From positions 11,408-75,407 of the forward strand of contig JADKFY010000027.1 of NCBI GenBank assembly GCA_016717305.1: 64,000 bases of DNA, given 5' to 3'. The notes beneath the pieces were generated by a model. That model searched no databases. It was not told where the DNA came from and worked only from the letters and a program-made list of their open reading frames with translations. Source of the stretch: Flavobacteriales bacterium (lineage in GTDB: Bacteria > Bacteroidota > Bacteroidia > Flavobacteriales_F > PHOS-HE28). Shown here piece after piece: positions 45,521 through 53,425 of the stretch. A program made the translations under genes and the position numbers. Numbering within the stretch: position 1 is the stretch's first letter; every line of letters starts with the position of its first letter.

Positions 45521-46651
45521 ATGCGCATTGGAATTGTTTGTTACCCCACCTTCGGCGCCAGCGGCGTTGTTGCTACGGAACTGGGTATGGCTCTGGCGGA
45601 GAAGGGGCATACTGTCCACTTCATCACATACGACCGGCCAGTGCGGCTCCGTGACCACCCGAACGTGTTCTACCACGAGGTGCGTGTTAGCGACTATCCG
45701 CTGTTCGATTACCAACCTTACGAACTGGTGCTTACCAGCAAATTGGTGGATGTCGCCAAATTCGCCGGGCTCGATCTCTTGCATGTACACTATGCTATTC
45801 CGCATGCATCGGCAGCGTGGATGGCCCAAAAGATCCTGGAAGCTGAAGGGGTGCGATTGCCTTTCATCACCACCTTGCACGGCACGGATATCACGCTCGT
45901 GGGCCGGGATCCCAGCTTTGAACCGGTGATCACCTTCAGCATGGAGCGCAGCAATGCGGTCACCGCTGTTTCTGAAAGTTTGAAGAAGGATACCCTGTCT
46001 CATTTCCCGCTGAAACGAGAGGTGCAAGTGATCCCCAACTTCGTTTGCGTGGACCAATATCGGCATGAACCCGATCCGAAATTGCGCGCGCGATTTGCGC
46101 CCAATGGGGAGAAACTGCTGGTCCACGTTTCCAACTTCCGGCCGGTGAAACGGGTGGATGATGTCATGCACATGTTCGCCGAATTGCGCAAGAGCATGCC
46201 GGTGCGACTTTTGTTGATCGGCGACGGACCCGAACGCCAGCGCATAGAGACCATGTGTAGGGCTTCCCAGAATTGCCACTCGATCCAATTCCTCGGAAAA
46301 ATGACACGGCCTGAAGAAGTCGTAGCCAGCTGCGACCTCTTCGTGCTCACCAGTGAAAGTGAGAGTTTCGGCCTCGCCGCATTGGAAGCCATGGCATGCG
46401 GCGTACCGGTGGTGAGTACCGATAGCGGTGGATTGCCCGAAGTGAACATCCACGGCGAAAGTGGATTGCTTAGCCCGGTCGGCGATTTCCGCGCCATGGC
46501 AGCGAATGCACTTGCCATCCTCGGCGATCCGGCGAGCCAAGCGAAGTACCGGAAAGGAGCATTGGCACAGGCTGATCGCTTCGATCTGTCGCTCGTGTTG
46601 CCGATCTATGAGGAACTGTACAAGTCCGTGGTGGCGCTCGAGACCGTGTGA
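45521..46651 (+). CDS. bshA: N-acetyl-alpha-D-glucosaminyl L-malate synthase
   Basis: A 376-residue GT4 glycosyltransferase that joins N-acetylglucosamine (from UDP-GlcNAc) to L-malate, the first step of bacillithiol synthesis. It starts M-R-I-G-I-V-C-Y-P-T-F-G-A-S-G-V-V-A-T-E-L-G, typical of BshA, and has T-T-L-H-G-T-D-I-T-L-V-G-R-D in the middle and the GT4 donor site S-E-S-E-S-F-G-L-A-A-L-E-A-M near 285-300. Full length. bshB and bshC are not in the window; in Bacteroidota they are often unlinked. Confidence 0.95.
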   Translation: MRIGIVCYPTFGASGVVATELGMALAEKGHTVHFITYDRPVRLRDHPNVFYHEVRVSDYPLFDYQPYELVLTSKLVDVAKFAGLDLLHVHYAIPHASAAWMAQKILEAEGVRLPFITTLHGTDITLVGRDPSFEPVITFSMERSNAVTAVSESLKKDTLSHFPLKREVQVIPNFVCVDQYRHEPDPKLRARFAPNGEKLLVHVSNFRPVKRVDDVMHMFAELRKSMPVRLLLIGDGPERQRIETMCRASQNCHSIQFLGKMTRPEEVVASCDLFVLTSESESFGLAALEAMACGVPVVSTDSGGLPEVNIHGESGLLSPVGDFRAMAANALAILGDPASQAKYRKGALAQADRFDLSLVLPIYEELYKSVVALETV

Positions 46652-46660
46652 TCCGGGGTC

Positions 46661-47224
46661 ATGGAACAGATAAGTGAACGTGTTTCCGTTAACAGGACCG
46701 AAGACAGGACCAGCGTTGTTATTTCAGCACGGGTGGACCGTAGCAAGGAAGCGTTACTGGTCACTTGGTTCGTGGCTTGGTTACTTGTTGGTGCGCTGGT
46801 CATCTGGCAACGAACCAAGATCCCGGCGGGCGATGACCTCCGTCAATTCCTGCTTGCCTTTCTGGCGTTCTGGCTCTACTTCGCCGTTAAGGTGGGCAAG
46901 GCCGTGCTCTGGCGCTTGAAAGGGATGGAACTGTGGCGCATGAAGGATGGTACCCTCACGATCAAGGACAGCATTTTCGGTTACGGAAAAGCAAAGCCGT
47001 ATTTCATTCAGAACATGCAGCGGTTGGGGCTCCTGCAGATCGATCCAACTTCGTGGAAATACCAATTGGACCAGTCCTTCTGGAACATTGGTGGCAACCG
47101 GCTCGGTTTCGAGTATGTTGGCAAGAAGGTGATCTTCGGAAAAGGGCTGAACGATGAGGAGGCCAAGCGCCTATTGTACATCCTGAACGATCTGCTGAAG
47201 GCGGAGCGGAAAAAGGCGGAGTGA
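46661..47224 (+). CDS. Hypothetical membrane protein
   Basis: A 187-residue protein with two adjacent hydrophobic segments (about 32-50 and 62-80) and a soluble C-terminal half containing L-T-I-K-D-S-I-F-G-Y-G-K-A-K-P-Y-F and F-G-K-G-L-N-D-E-E-A-K. This resembles a family of small Bacteroidota proteins with a PH-like domain after two helices; no function is assigned. It starts 10 bases after bshA on the same strand and may be co-transcribed. Confidence 0.7.
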   Translation: MEQISERVSVNRTEDRTSVVISARVDRSKEALLVTWFVAWLLVGALVIWQRTKIPAGDDLRQFLLAFLAFWLYFAVKVGKAVLWRLKGMELWRMKDGTLTIKDSIFGYGKAKPYFIQNMQRLGLLQIDPTSWKYQLDQSFWNIGGNRLGFEYVGKKVIFGKGLNDEEAKRLLYILNDLLKAERKKAE

Positions 47225-47304
47225 GAACCACTGGGACCAGGGCAGTGGATGGCGCCGTGTGGCGCTCACAGTTCATCGTTGGACTTCGCACAGCGCAAGA
47301 AAGG

Positions 47305-47414
47305 GAACCGCAGATGAACGCAGATGGACACAGATAGAAGAAGCTGGATCCGGCTTTGCGCAAGCAAGACATTGAGGATCCATCTGCGTTCATCGGCGTC
47401 CATCTGCGGTTGAA
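47305..47414. repeat. Inverted pair of CATCTGCGTTCATCTGCGG-type repeats
   Basis: A unit with ACCGCAGATGAACGCAGATGG at 47307-47327 is followed, about 50 bases later, by its inverted version ending ATCTGCGGTT (47379-47410). Single relatives occur at 53079-53111 and 56257-56290 in this window. The arms could fold into a long hairpin between two convergent genes. This is a dispersed non-coding repeat, not a CRISPR array. Confidence 0.65.
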
Positions 47415-47482
47415 CTCTTGTTCTGGCAACACCCGCCGCATGGCGGGCAGGGGAGTCGTGATCACCTGAACTGACCCACGGT

Positions 47483-48559
47483 TCAAATGATCTCGATCCG
47501 GAAGACATTCCCGCGAACACGGCGTGTGCGGACCCCATCGATCTCCTCTTCAAGGATCAAGGCCATTGCCGTTGCCGTGGATAGGGCCTCATCCACCCCA
47601 AGAACGGCACCGGCGGGAACACCGGCCTCCAGTAAGTGCCGCAATAGAATGGAGCGTTCCTTGGTTGCGATAGCGGGCGCCAGCGTTGCAGCCAACGCGA
47701 TCCTATGGGCAACACGGTCCGTGTTGCTTGTGTAGCGCGGATCTTCGGGCAACTGTTCCAGACCCAGTACAGTGCACAAGCCAACGAATTGTGCATCACT
47801 GCCCACTGCAAGGATCATTCGCTTTCCACTTGCGCATGCAAATACCTCCCCGTACGGCGCAATGTTCGGATGCAAGGTGCCCATGGGTTTCGCCACTGCA
47901 GCGGTCATCAAGTAATTGCTCGCTTGGTTCACCAACCCGGCCAACGCGGCCTCTTCCAACGAGACCTCCACGTAGGCGCCTTTCCCTGTCCTTTCACGTT
48001 GCCACAAGGCCAGGAGCAGGCCTTCTTTCAATTGATGCGCAGCCAGCACATCGATCAATGCAATGGGCAGTTTGGCAACATGCTCCGCATCGGTACCGGT
48101 CATGCTGATGTAACCGGTTTCCGCTTGCAAGACCACATCGAATGCCGGTCGATCGGGCTGGTCTGCAAAGCCCTTGATATGACCGTGGACCAGCCGCGGA
48201 TTCAACAGCCGTAATCGATCACGTTCAAGACCCAACTGGGCCGCATCCTTTTCCATGTGGTTGGTGATCAGCACATCGGCGCGCTGCACCAGTTCATCGA
48301 AAATCGCGCGGTCCTTCGCATCCTTCAGGTCCAAGAACAGGTGCTCCTTCCCCCAATTCACACTGCTGAAATATGCGCTTACCGGAGCGTCGGGCGCCTC
48401 CAACGGCAATTTCCACTTCCTCGTAACATCCCCACCCGAGCGCTTGTTCTCGATCTTCACCACCCGCGCACCGAGTTCTGCGAAGTGCATGCCCACAGCA
48501 GGCCCGGCAAGGACGGCGGCGGTTTCCAGGACGAGGAGGTCTTGAAGGAGGTGTTCCAT
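47483..48559 (-). CDS. CaiB/BaiF-family CoA transferase
   Basis: A 358-residue class III CoA transferase that moves CoA between carboxylic acids. It has the N-terminal L-E-T-A-A-V-L-A-G-P-A-V-G-M-H-F-A-E-L-G-A pattern, K-I-E-N near residue 35, and the catalytic aspartate in A-L-I-D-V-L-A-A-H (Asp170). The ATG at 48559 matches family starts; 48586 is also open. Acyl substrate unknown. It is convergent with the bshA-linked membrane gene and follows tRNA-Leu on the same strand after a terminator. Confidence 0.9.
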   Translation of the reverse strand: MEHLLQDLLVLETAAVLAGPAVGMHFAELGARVVKIENKRSGGDVTRKWKLPLEAPDAPVSAYFSSVNWGKEHLFLDLKDAKDRAIFDELVQRADVLITNHMEKDAAQLGLERDRLRLLNPRLVHGHIKGFADQPDRPAFDVVLQAETGYISMTGTDAEHVAKLPIALIDVLAAHQLKEGLLLALWQRERTGKGAYVEVSLEEAALAGLVNQASNYLMTAAVAKPMGTLHPNIAPYGEVFACASGKRMILAVGSDAQFVGLCTVLGLEQLPEDPRYTSNTDRVAHRIALAATLAPAIATKERSILLRHLLEAGVPAGAVLGVDEALSTATAMALILEEEIDGVRTRRVRGNVFRIEII

Positions 48560-48587
48560 GTGCTCGAAGATCCGTTCAAATGCCAAA

Positions 48588-48615
48588 GAAGCCCCAACGT
48601 TCGTTGGAGCTTCTC
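48588..48615 (-). terminator. Terminator of tRNA-Leu
   Basis: On the minus strand the arms AGAAGCTCCAACG and CGTTGGGGCTTCT form a hairpin of about 12 pairs with a short loop, followed by TT, 12 bases downstream of the tRNA end. Confidence 0.6.
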
Positions 48616-48626
48616 AAGCACTTGTG

Positions 48627-48708
48627 CCCAGGACTGGACTCGAACCAGCACAGCCTTTCGGCCACACGCCCCTCAAGCGTGCGTGTCTACCAATTTCACC
48701 ACCTGGGC
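48627..48708 (-). tRNA. tRNA-Leu (anticodon GAG)
   Basis: The minus strand folds into a class II tRNA of 82 bases: acceptor arms GCCCAGG/CCTGGGC, a D-arm with A-A-T-T-G-G-T-A-G, an anticodon stem CACGC/GCGTG enclosing TTGAGGG (anticodon GAG), a short variable arm, and the T-loop GGTTCGAGTCC. CCA is not encoded. Confidence 0.95.
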
Positions 48709-48745
48709 AGGCTTACAGTTGTCGGACTGCATTGGTAAGGGGCGG

Positions 48746-48753
48746 CAAATATA
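48746..48753 (-). promoter_or_regulatory. -7 element of tRNA-Leu promoter
   Basis: TATATTTG on the minus strand matches TAnnTTTG and lies about 38 bases upstream of the tRNA 5' end. A -33 TTG is not obvious. Confidence 0.5.
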
Positions 48754-49110
48754 GTTCGCGGCGGGATTGTGGGGAAGCTTACGTTGTAAGCTATTTGTAT
48801 ACCGGCTCGCACACAGGTTGCGTGGAGTAGGGAGTGCAAAAGGAGCGGACGGTGTGAATGCGGTTGAAGTTGTTGGAGAGTAGCAGGGGCTTCCTATCAA
48901 CGTTATGCGTTGACGGGACTTCGCTGCGCTCAGCTTCTCGCCCCACCAGGATCACTCGATCCCGACAGGATTCATCCTAAAACAAGAAAACCCTCCGTCG
49001 AGGAAGGCTTTCCAGTGATCCCGCTGGGGCTTACCGCATCTCCGCTGCGCTGCGTGCGGCATAAACTTCTCGCCCCAGCGAGATCACTCGTTTCCAAATA
49101 CATTCTTACT

Positions 49111-49145
49111 AAAACGAGAAGACCTCCCTTTGAAAGGAGGTCTTC
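49111..49145 (-). terminator. Duplicated tRNA-Lys terminator, distal copy
   Basis: On the minus strand the arms AAGACCTCC and GGAGGTCTT pair perfectly around a 9-base loop, followed by CTCGTTTT. Identical to the copy next to the tRNA. Confidence 0.7.
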
Positions 49146-49240
49146 GTGGTGATCCCTGGGGCTTACCGCATCTCCGCTGCGCTGCGTGCGGCACAACTCT
49201 CGCCCCAGCGAGATCACTCGTTTCCAAATACATTCTTACT

Positions 49241-49275
49241 AAAACGAGAAGACCTCCCTTTGAAAGGAGGTCTTC
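49241..49275 (-). terminator. tRNA-Lys terminator, proximal copy
   Basis: On the minus strand AAGACCTCC and GGAGGTCTT form a 9-bp stem, followed by CTCGTTTT; it begins two bases after the tRNA 3' end and is the functional terminator of tRNA-Lys. Confidence 0.8.
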
Positions 49276-49276
49276 G

Positions 49277-49352
49277 TGGTGATCCCGCTGGGGCTCGAAC
49301 CCAGGACCCCGACATTAAAAGTGTCGTGCTCTACCAGCTGAGCTACAGGATC
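49277..49352 (-). tRNA. tRNA-Lys (anticodon UUU), CCA encoded
   Basis: A complete 76-base tRNA on the minus strand: acceptor arms GATCCTG/CGGGATC, D-arm AGCTCAGCTGGTAGAGC, anticodon stem CGACA/TGTCG enclosing CTTTTAA (anticodon TTT), T-arm CTGGGTTCGAGCCCCAG, discriminator A and genomic CCA. Confidence 0.97.
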
Positions 49353-49395
49353 TTCACACCCCACACAACTGCGTAACGCTTTTGTTAGGGGTCCG

Positions 49396-49424
49396 CAAAA
49401 GTAACGATCGTGGCCGAACGACAA
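49396..49424 (-). promoter_or_regulatory. Promoter of tRNA-Lys (TTG-N18-TAnnTTTG)
   Basis: On the minus strand a TTG (49424-49422) and TACTTTTG (49403-49396) are separated by 18 bases, a full match to the Bacteroidota housekeeping promoter, 43 bases upstream of the tRNA. Confidence 0.75.
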
Positions 49425-49526
49425 TGCAACGTGGATAAATTACTGGACATTCGTTGCCGATCGCGGCTTTCCGGGCATCTGGCGGTCTTATGCAGGGAAT
49501 GCTTCTGGTCTTGAGTCGCTGGCTTG

Positions 49527-50702
49527 CTACTTTTTCTCGATCTCCGGGTGCCGCTCAAAGGGTTTGTTGCGGTCGAACAAGTACCGGTAGGTGGCCATGG
49601 TCCTGTAGTTCACGGCACCGAGGGTCTGGCACACCTTGATCATACGCGGATTGAAATCGCCGATCCACGTGAGCACTGTGTCATCGTACAGGTGTTCGTG
49701 AACGATGTACTGCTCGCTGTAGGTGATCAGCGCTCCTTCAACGCCCTTGCCTTGGAATTCCTTTGCCACCCCGAAAACGATGCCCGTCATGCTCTTGATC
49801 ACGCCGCGTTTCTTGTAGTAGAGGAACTTCAATTTGCCCCACCAGTTCAGGTTGCCGTCGATGTACTTGAAGGCCTCGTTCAATTCGGGCACGCTGATGT
49901 ACATCGCGATGGGGACGTCCTTGTGCCGAATGAAGATGAGCAAGCGGCGGTCCATGATGGGGGCCATGGTCTTCACCAATTTCAGCGCGGTGGCGGCATC
50001 CATTTCCTTGTGGTTGTCGTGGTCCACCCACGCCGCGTTGTACACGGTGCGCAGGTCCTCGGCGATCTGCACTACGGTGCGCCCCACGGAATCGTGCATT
50101 TTGATGTCGGGGTCCCGCATCAACTGCTCGTACTTCCGGCGGAAGATCGGCTGGGCGGGCACGTCGGCACTGCGCTTGAAGAACAGCTGTTCAAAGTAGA
50201 CCTGGAAGCCGTAGGCCTCGAACAAATCCTTGTAGTAGGGCGGATTGTAGTTGGTGCCGTAGATGGAAGGGTCCGTGAAGTTCTTGATCAACACCCCCCA
50301 GAACATGTTGCGGTCGCCCAGGTTCACGGGGCCGTCCATCGCTTCCATTCCTTGCGCCTTCAGCCATTCACGGGCGGTGTCCAAGAGCAGGTTCGCTGCG
50401 GCTTGGTCGTTCGGGCATTCGAAGAAGCCCATACCCCCGGTCGGTTGCGTCTCGGTATGCGCGGTCTTGGGATTCACGAAAGCCGCGATCCTGCCGATCG
50501 GGTTGTTCTGCGCGTCGTACAAGACCCAGCGCTCCGCTTTGCCTTCTTTCAAGAGCTTGTTCTTGGCTGGATCGAAGACCTTGGCAATGTCCTGCACCAA
50601 ATGCGGGATCCAATTTTTGTCGTCCTTGTAGATCGACCAGGGCAAGCGCATCCAATGCTTCAACGTGTTGCCCGATGCCGTATTCACTTTTTCGATCCGC
50701 AT
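49527..50702 (-). CDS. YghO-like acyltransferase-fold protein
   Basis: A 391-residue soluble protein with a GNAT-like C-terminal half (F-Q-G-K-G-V-E-G-A-L-I near residue 330). The family is similar to E. coli YghO and is common in Bacteroidota; its substrate is unknown. The N-terminus R-I-E-K-V-N-T-A-S and W-M-R-L-P-W-S-I-Y are conserved parts. The ATG at 50702 is preferred; the open frame up to 50939 overlaps aroK antisense. Confidence 0.8.
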   Translation of the reverse strand: MRIEKVNTASGNTLKHWMRLPWSIYKDDKNWIPHLVQDIAKVFDPAKNKLLKEGKAERWVLYDAQNNPIGRIAAFVNPKTAHTETQPTGGMGFFECPNDQAAANLLLDTAREWLKAQGMEAMDGPVNLGDRNMFWGVLIKNFTDPSIYGTNYNPPYYKDLFEAYGFQVYFEQLFFKRSADVPAQPIFRRKYEQLMRDPDIKMHDSVGRTVVQIAEDLRTVYNAAWVDHDNHKEMDAATALKLVKTMAPIMDRRLLIFIRHKDVPIAMYISVPELNEAFKYIDGNLNWWGKLKFLYYKKRGVIKSMTGIVFGVAKEFQGKGVEGALITYSEQYIVHEHLYDDTVLTWIGDFNPRMIKVCQTLGAVNYRTMATYRYLFDRNKPFERHPEIEKK

Positions 50703-50771
50703 GCCTCCAATGTTCCGAATGATAAGGTTCCGGCTGCGAAGTTCTAAATCCGCAGCGATCTTTGGGCACCC

Positions 50772-51317
50772 ATGATGGATCTTGACACAACGGCATCCCG
50801 TCGCATTTTCCTTATCGGCTTCATGTGCGCGGGGAAATCGCAAGTGGGCAAGGCGTTGGCACAGCTGCTGGAGCTCCCCTTCGTGGATATCGACAGGGTG
50901 GTGGAACAACGCGTGGGACCGCTTGCTCCGTTCATTCAACGGGAGGGTGAAGCGGCTTTTCGGTTACAGGAATCTACTGTACTTGATGAACTGCTGAAAG
51001 GGGACGCGGCTGTTATCTCCACAGGTGGCGGCACCCCGTGCGAAGGGGACAATTTGCAGCGGATGAAAAGCGCAGGAATAACGGTTTGGTTGGATGTTCC
51101 CATGGCGCACCTTATGTCACGCATCGAACGTGCCGGTGGTGATCGCCCGCTACTTTTCGGGTTGAAGGGGGCCGCGATGCATGAGCGTGTGCGCACGCTG
51201 ATGGAAGAACGCGAAGGGTTCTATGCACAAGCCCAGATCATCGTTCAGGCTACGGATCCCATTCCCGTTGTTGCAGAGCGGATCAAAATGGCACTGAAAA
51301 CTATTCACACCAAGTGA
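50772..51317 (+). CDS. aroK: Shikimate kinase
   Basis: A 181-residue P-loop kinase that phosphorylates shikimate in the aromatic amino acid pathway. It has the Walker A G-F-M-C-A-G-K-S (16-23), the shikimate-binding D-I-D-R-V-V-E, a G-G-G-T segment and the lid region with R-P-L-L. Length is normal. The 3' end overlaps the phosphoribosyltransferase gene on the opposite strand by 13 bases. Confidence 0.93.
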   Translation: MMDLDTTASRRIFLIGFMCAGKSQVGKALAQLLELPFVDIDRVVEQRVGPLAPFIQREGEAAFRLQESTVLDELLKGDAAVISTGGGTPCEGDNLQRMKSAGITVWLDVPMAHLMSRIERAGGDRPLLFGLKGAAMHERVRTLMEEREGFYAQAQIIVQATDPIPVVAERIKMALKTIHTK

Positions 51318-51805
51318 ACGGAATCCTTCTTGCCCAGTTCAACGCTGATGTGCTCTTGTATGGTCGTGCTCAGCGTCATTCCAACGATATCCGCGCGAAT
51401 AGGGTAGGTGCGGTGCCTGCGATCGACCAATACCACGGTGGTCAATTTCTTCAACGGCACTTGGATCAAATAGCCGGCCGCGTGCATCATGGTGCGTCCG
51501 CTCATCAACACGTCATCCACCAGGACCACGACTTTGTCGCGTAGGGTTTCCAAGTCCGCCGTCATGGAGATCGGCTTCTCCAACGGTTTATCCTTGTCCA
51601 ACTTCATCTCCACCAGGTCAACAGGTACTTCGGAGATCTGTTCCAAAGTGGTACGCAAGCGCTTGGCCAAGGTGATCCCGCGTGGTGCAATGCCCACCAA
51701 CACGATACCGTCCTCTTCGAAGTTCGCTTCGTGCAGTTGATGGGCGATACGGACCACTTTGCGCTGGACTTCGTCGTGTTTCAGGATGAGCGTTCTGTTC
51801 GGCAT
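51305..51805 (-). CDS. PyrR-like phosphoribosyltransferase
   Basis: A 166-residue type I phosphoribosyltransferase with the PRPP loop V-V-L-V-D-D-V-L-M-S-G-R-T and the beta-strand V-G-I-A-P-R-G at the start of the fold. PyrR proteins bind pyrimidine mRNA leaders and have weak uracil phosphoribosyltransferase activity, but Bacteroidota homologues next to aroK are of unsettled function. The ATG at 51805 was used; 51844 is also open. Confidence 0.85.
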   Translation of the reverse strand: MPNRTLILKHDEVQRKVVRIAHQLHEANFEEDGIVLVGIAPRGITLAKRLRTTLEQISEVPVDLVEMKLDKDKPLEKPISMTADLETLRDKVVVLVDDVLMSGRTMMHAAGYLIQVPLKKLTTVVLVDRRHRTYPIRADIVGMTLSTTIQEHISVELGKKDSVHLV

Positions 51806-51891
51806 CGTTCGCGAAAAGTACGGAAGTACGGTTGAAGTGGACACCGGTCGTGATCTTGCCCGAAGCGACTAGAGAAGCATTTCGGCTTGGT

Positions 51892-52287
51892 TCACGTTCG
51901 ATGATGGCGGCCGGTCAATTTCAGTTTCGTGCTGTGCTCCAGTTGATCGCCGGTGTAACGGATGATCCGATCAAAAAGGAGGAGGGTTTCTTCATCCAGG
52001 CGACGGAACCGGATGCAGGAAACGCCGTGGTCGTGCGTCAACAGGTCTTTCTTGAAGGGGAGTAATAGATCATAGGGTTTGATGTGGAACACCATGAAAT
52101 TCTTTTGGCTGGCCAACGCACAGAACGCATAGCCACGTAAATGGTAGCTGGGCATGTTCCATTCCATGTTCTCTTGCACGGCTGGCCAGATCCGTTTGAT
52201 CAAGGCACGGAGCTTCAAGAGTGGAATTCGGTCTTTGTCGGGCATGCCGTCGTAGTAGGCTTGTGCGCCGTGAATGGAGAGTTTCAT
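51892..52287 (-). CDS. DUF1801 domain protein
   Basis: A 131-residue protein with the YdhG/DUF1801 pattern: Y-Y-D-G-M-P-x-x-x-R near the start, L-I-K-R-I-W-P-A-V-Q-E-N-M-E-W-N-M-P-S-Y and F-C-A-L-A-S-Q-K-N-F-M-V-F-H-I. Function is unknown; some relatives are linked to iron-chaperone-like roles. Standing alone on the minus strand, between the phosphoribosyltransferase and methyltransferase genes. Confidence 0.8.
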   Translation of the reverse strand: MKLSIHGAQAYYDGMPDKDRIPLLKLRALIKRIWPAVQENMEWNMPSYHLRGYAFCALASQKNFMVFHIKPYDLLLPFKKDLLTHDHGVSCIRFRRLDEETLLLFDRIIRYTGDQLEHSTKLKLTGRHHRT

Positions 52288-52403
52288 GTGGGAGAGATCG
52301 AGCGCCCAAGTTGGGAGATCCAATTCGAAAACGCCAACCCTCCGTCACTATGCCAATTTCATTTCGCGTATTCGGTCCAACCGAACTTCTACACCATTAT
52401 CCA

Positions 52404-52988
52404 TTAGCCGGTGTTCGGTGCACATAACCACAATTCCCTCCCGGCCCTTGGTGTGATCGAGTTGTAGCACGCATCCATGGTCACCTCCGGAAAGTGTGTC
52501 TTGAACAACGGCACGTATGCCTCCTTGGAACCACCAAAGGGAGGATGATCGGTATTCAACGGATCATTGAACAACACCCCGACCAGCTGTCCATCCGGCT
52601 CGAGCAGTTCCTTCATTTTCGCCACGTACTTCACCCGTAACGATGGATCCAATGCGCAGAAGAAGGTCTGCTCCAGGATGCGGTCATACTGTGCTTCGTG
52701 TGCGAAGAGGTCGCCCACCAGAAGATGGTCCTTCGGGAAATCCGGACAGCGTGCAAGAAGGTCCTGATATGGCGCATCCGTCAGGTCGATCACGTACACG
52801 TTCGTGAACCCAAGACGATGCGCATACTCCGCTTCATAAGCCCTCCCCGCCCCGGGAATGAGAATGCGCAGTTCCTTGTTCGTGAGCTGATCGAGATAGG
52901 TCTTCAGGGGCGTGGATGGCCCGCCGATGTCCCAACCTGTTTCCGAATTTTCGTAACGCGTTTGCCAATAGCTCCGATCCAATTCCAT
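52404..52988 (-). CDS. TPMT-family SAM-dependent methyltransferase
   Basis: A 194-residue class I methyltransferase. The N-terminus Y-W-x-x-R-Y-E-N-S-E-T-G-W-D-I-G is the thiopurine methyltransferase (TPMT) signature, followed by I-L-I-P-G-A-G-R-A-Y-E-A-E-Y (SAM motif I) and F-F-C-A-L-D-P. Bacterial members methylate thiol, selenol or halide acceptors. The ATG at 52988 is chosen as it starts the conserved region. Confidence 0.88.
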   Translation of the reverse strand: MELDRSYWQTRYENSETGWDIGGPSTPLKTYLDQLTNKELRILIPGAGRAYEAEYAHRLGFTNVYVIDLTDAPYQDLLARCPDFPKDHLLVGDLFAHEAQYDRILEQTFFCALDPSLRVKYVAKMKELLEPDGQLVGVLFNDPLNTDHPPFGGSKEAYVPLFKTHFPEVTMDACYNSITPRAGRELWLCAPNTG

Positions 52989-53425
52989 GGTGCAAAGTTC
53001 GGGACCAACTTGGGTTCGCTCACGCCGGAAGATCAGGTATCTCAACCGCTATGAGGCAGCAACCATGCGAGGAAGTTTTAACCACAGATTAACGCAGATA
53101 CACGCAGATGGCCCTGTCCGTCTTGGTCCAGGATCAACGACACGGGTAATTCTTGCATTCTCCTGTGTTCTCCCGCAGCCCCATGCGGGATGCGTTCTCC
53201 CGCATTCCGCAGTACTGCGGGATCATGCGGGATGCGGTTCCCCTTTCTTCCCTACGCGCCATTTGGCGCACGTGACCCCATCCGATCACCCCTTCCTTTA
53301 CGAACACCTTATCCATAGTTTCTACCTTTGCAGCCTCCCGGACGCGTTTCGTGTCCACTTCATTGGGCCTTTTCGGTGGATCATCCTTGGCCCTTCCGCA
53401 TTGCGGATCTTCCCGAATACCTTGT
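52989..53425. repeat. Gene-free region with repeat copies
   Basis: No gene is seen. It contains one copy of the ACCACAGATTAACGCAGATA-type repeat (53079-53111), and a cluster of short inverted repeats built on CCCGCA/TGCGGG at 53170-53240, including the perfect palindrome CCGCAGTACTGCGG at 53207-53220. A -7 element for the downstream operon follows at 53323-53330. Confidence 0.55.
53323..53330 (+). promoter_or_regulatory. -7 element upstream of the symporter operon
   Basis: TACCTTTG matches the TAnnTTTG consensus and lies 95 bases before the symporter start. A TTG at the -33 distance is not seen. Confidence 0.45.

Larger units (their letters stand above)
48910..49276 (-). repeat. Tandem duplication of tRNA-Lys 3' end plus terminator
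   Basis: Downstream of tRNA-Lys (on the minus strand) a block of about 130 bases occurs twice, at about 49025-49156 and 49157-49286, nearly identical over most of its length. Each copy holds a tRNA-Lys 3' end remnant (GCTGGGG..GATCACC-type), a terminator and a GC-rich spacer with GCATCTCCGCTGCGCTGCGTG. A third, more degenerate copy lies at about 48921-49024 with a different terminator (AAAGCCTTCC/GGAGGGTTTT). No gene is present. Confidence 0.75.

Noticed and set aside
45494..46540. 348-codon minus-strand open frame across bshA
   Set aside because: Shadow of bshA; its translation is compositionally odd and has no known domain.
48910..49276. CRISPR array
   Set aside because: The repeats are about 130 bases long and contain tRNA ends and terminators; there are no short direct repeats with unique spacers.
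49524..50747. 407-codon plus-strand open frame
   Set aside because: It is antisense to the YghO-like gene, has a low-complexity His/Val/Asp-rich translation typical of shadow frames and no family match.
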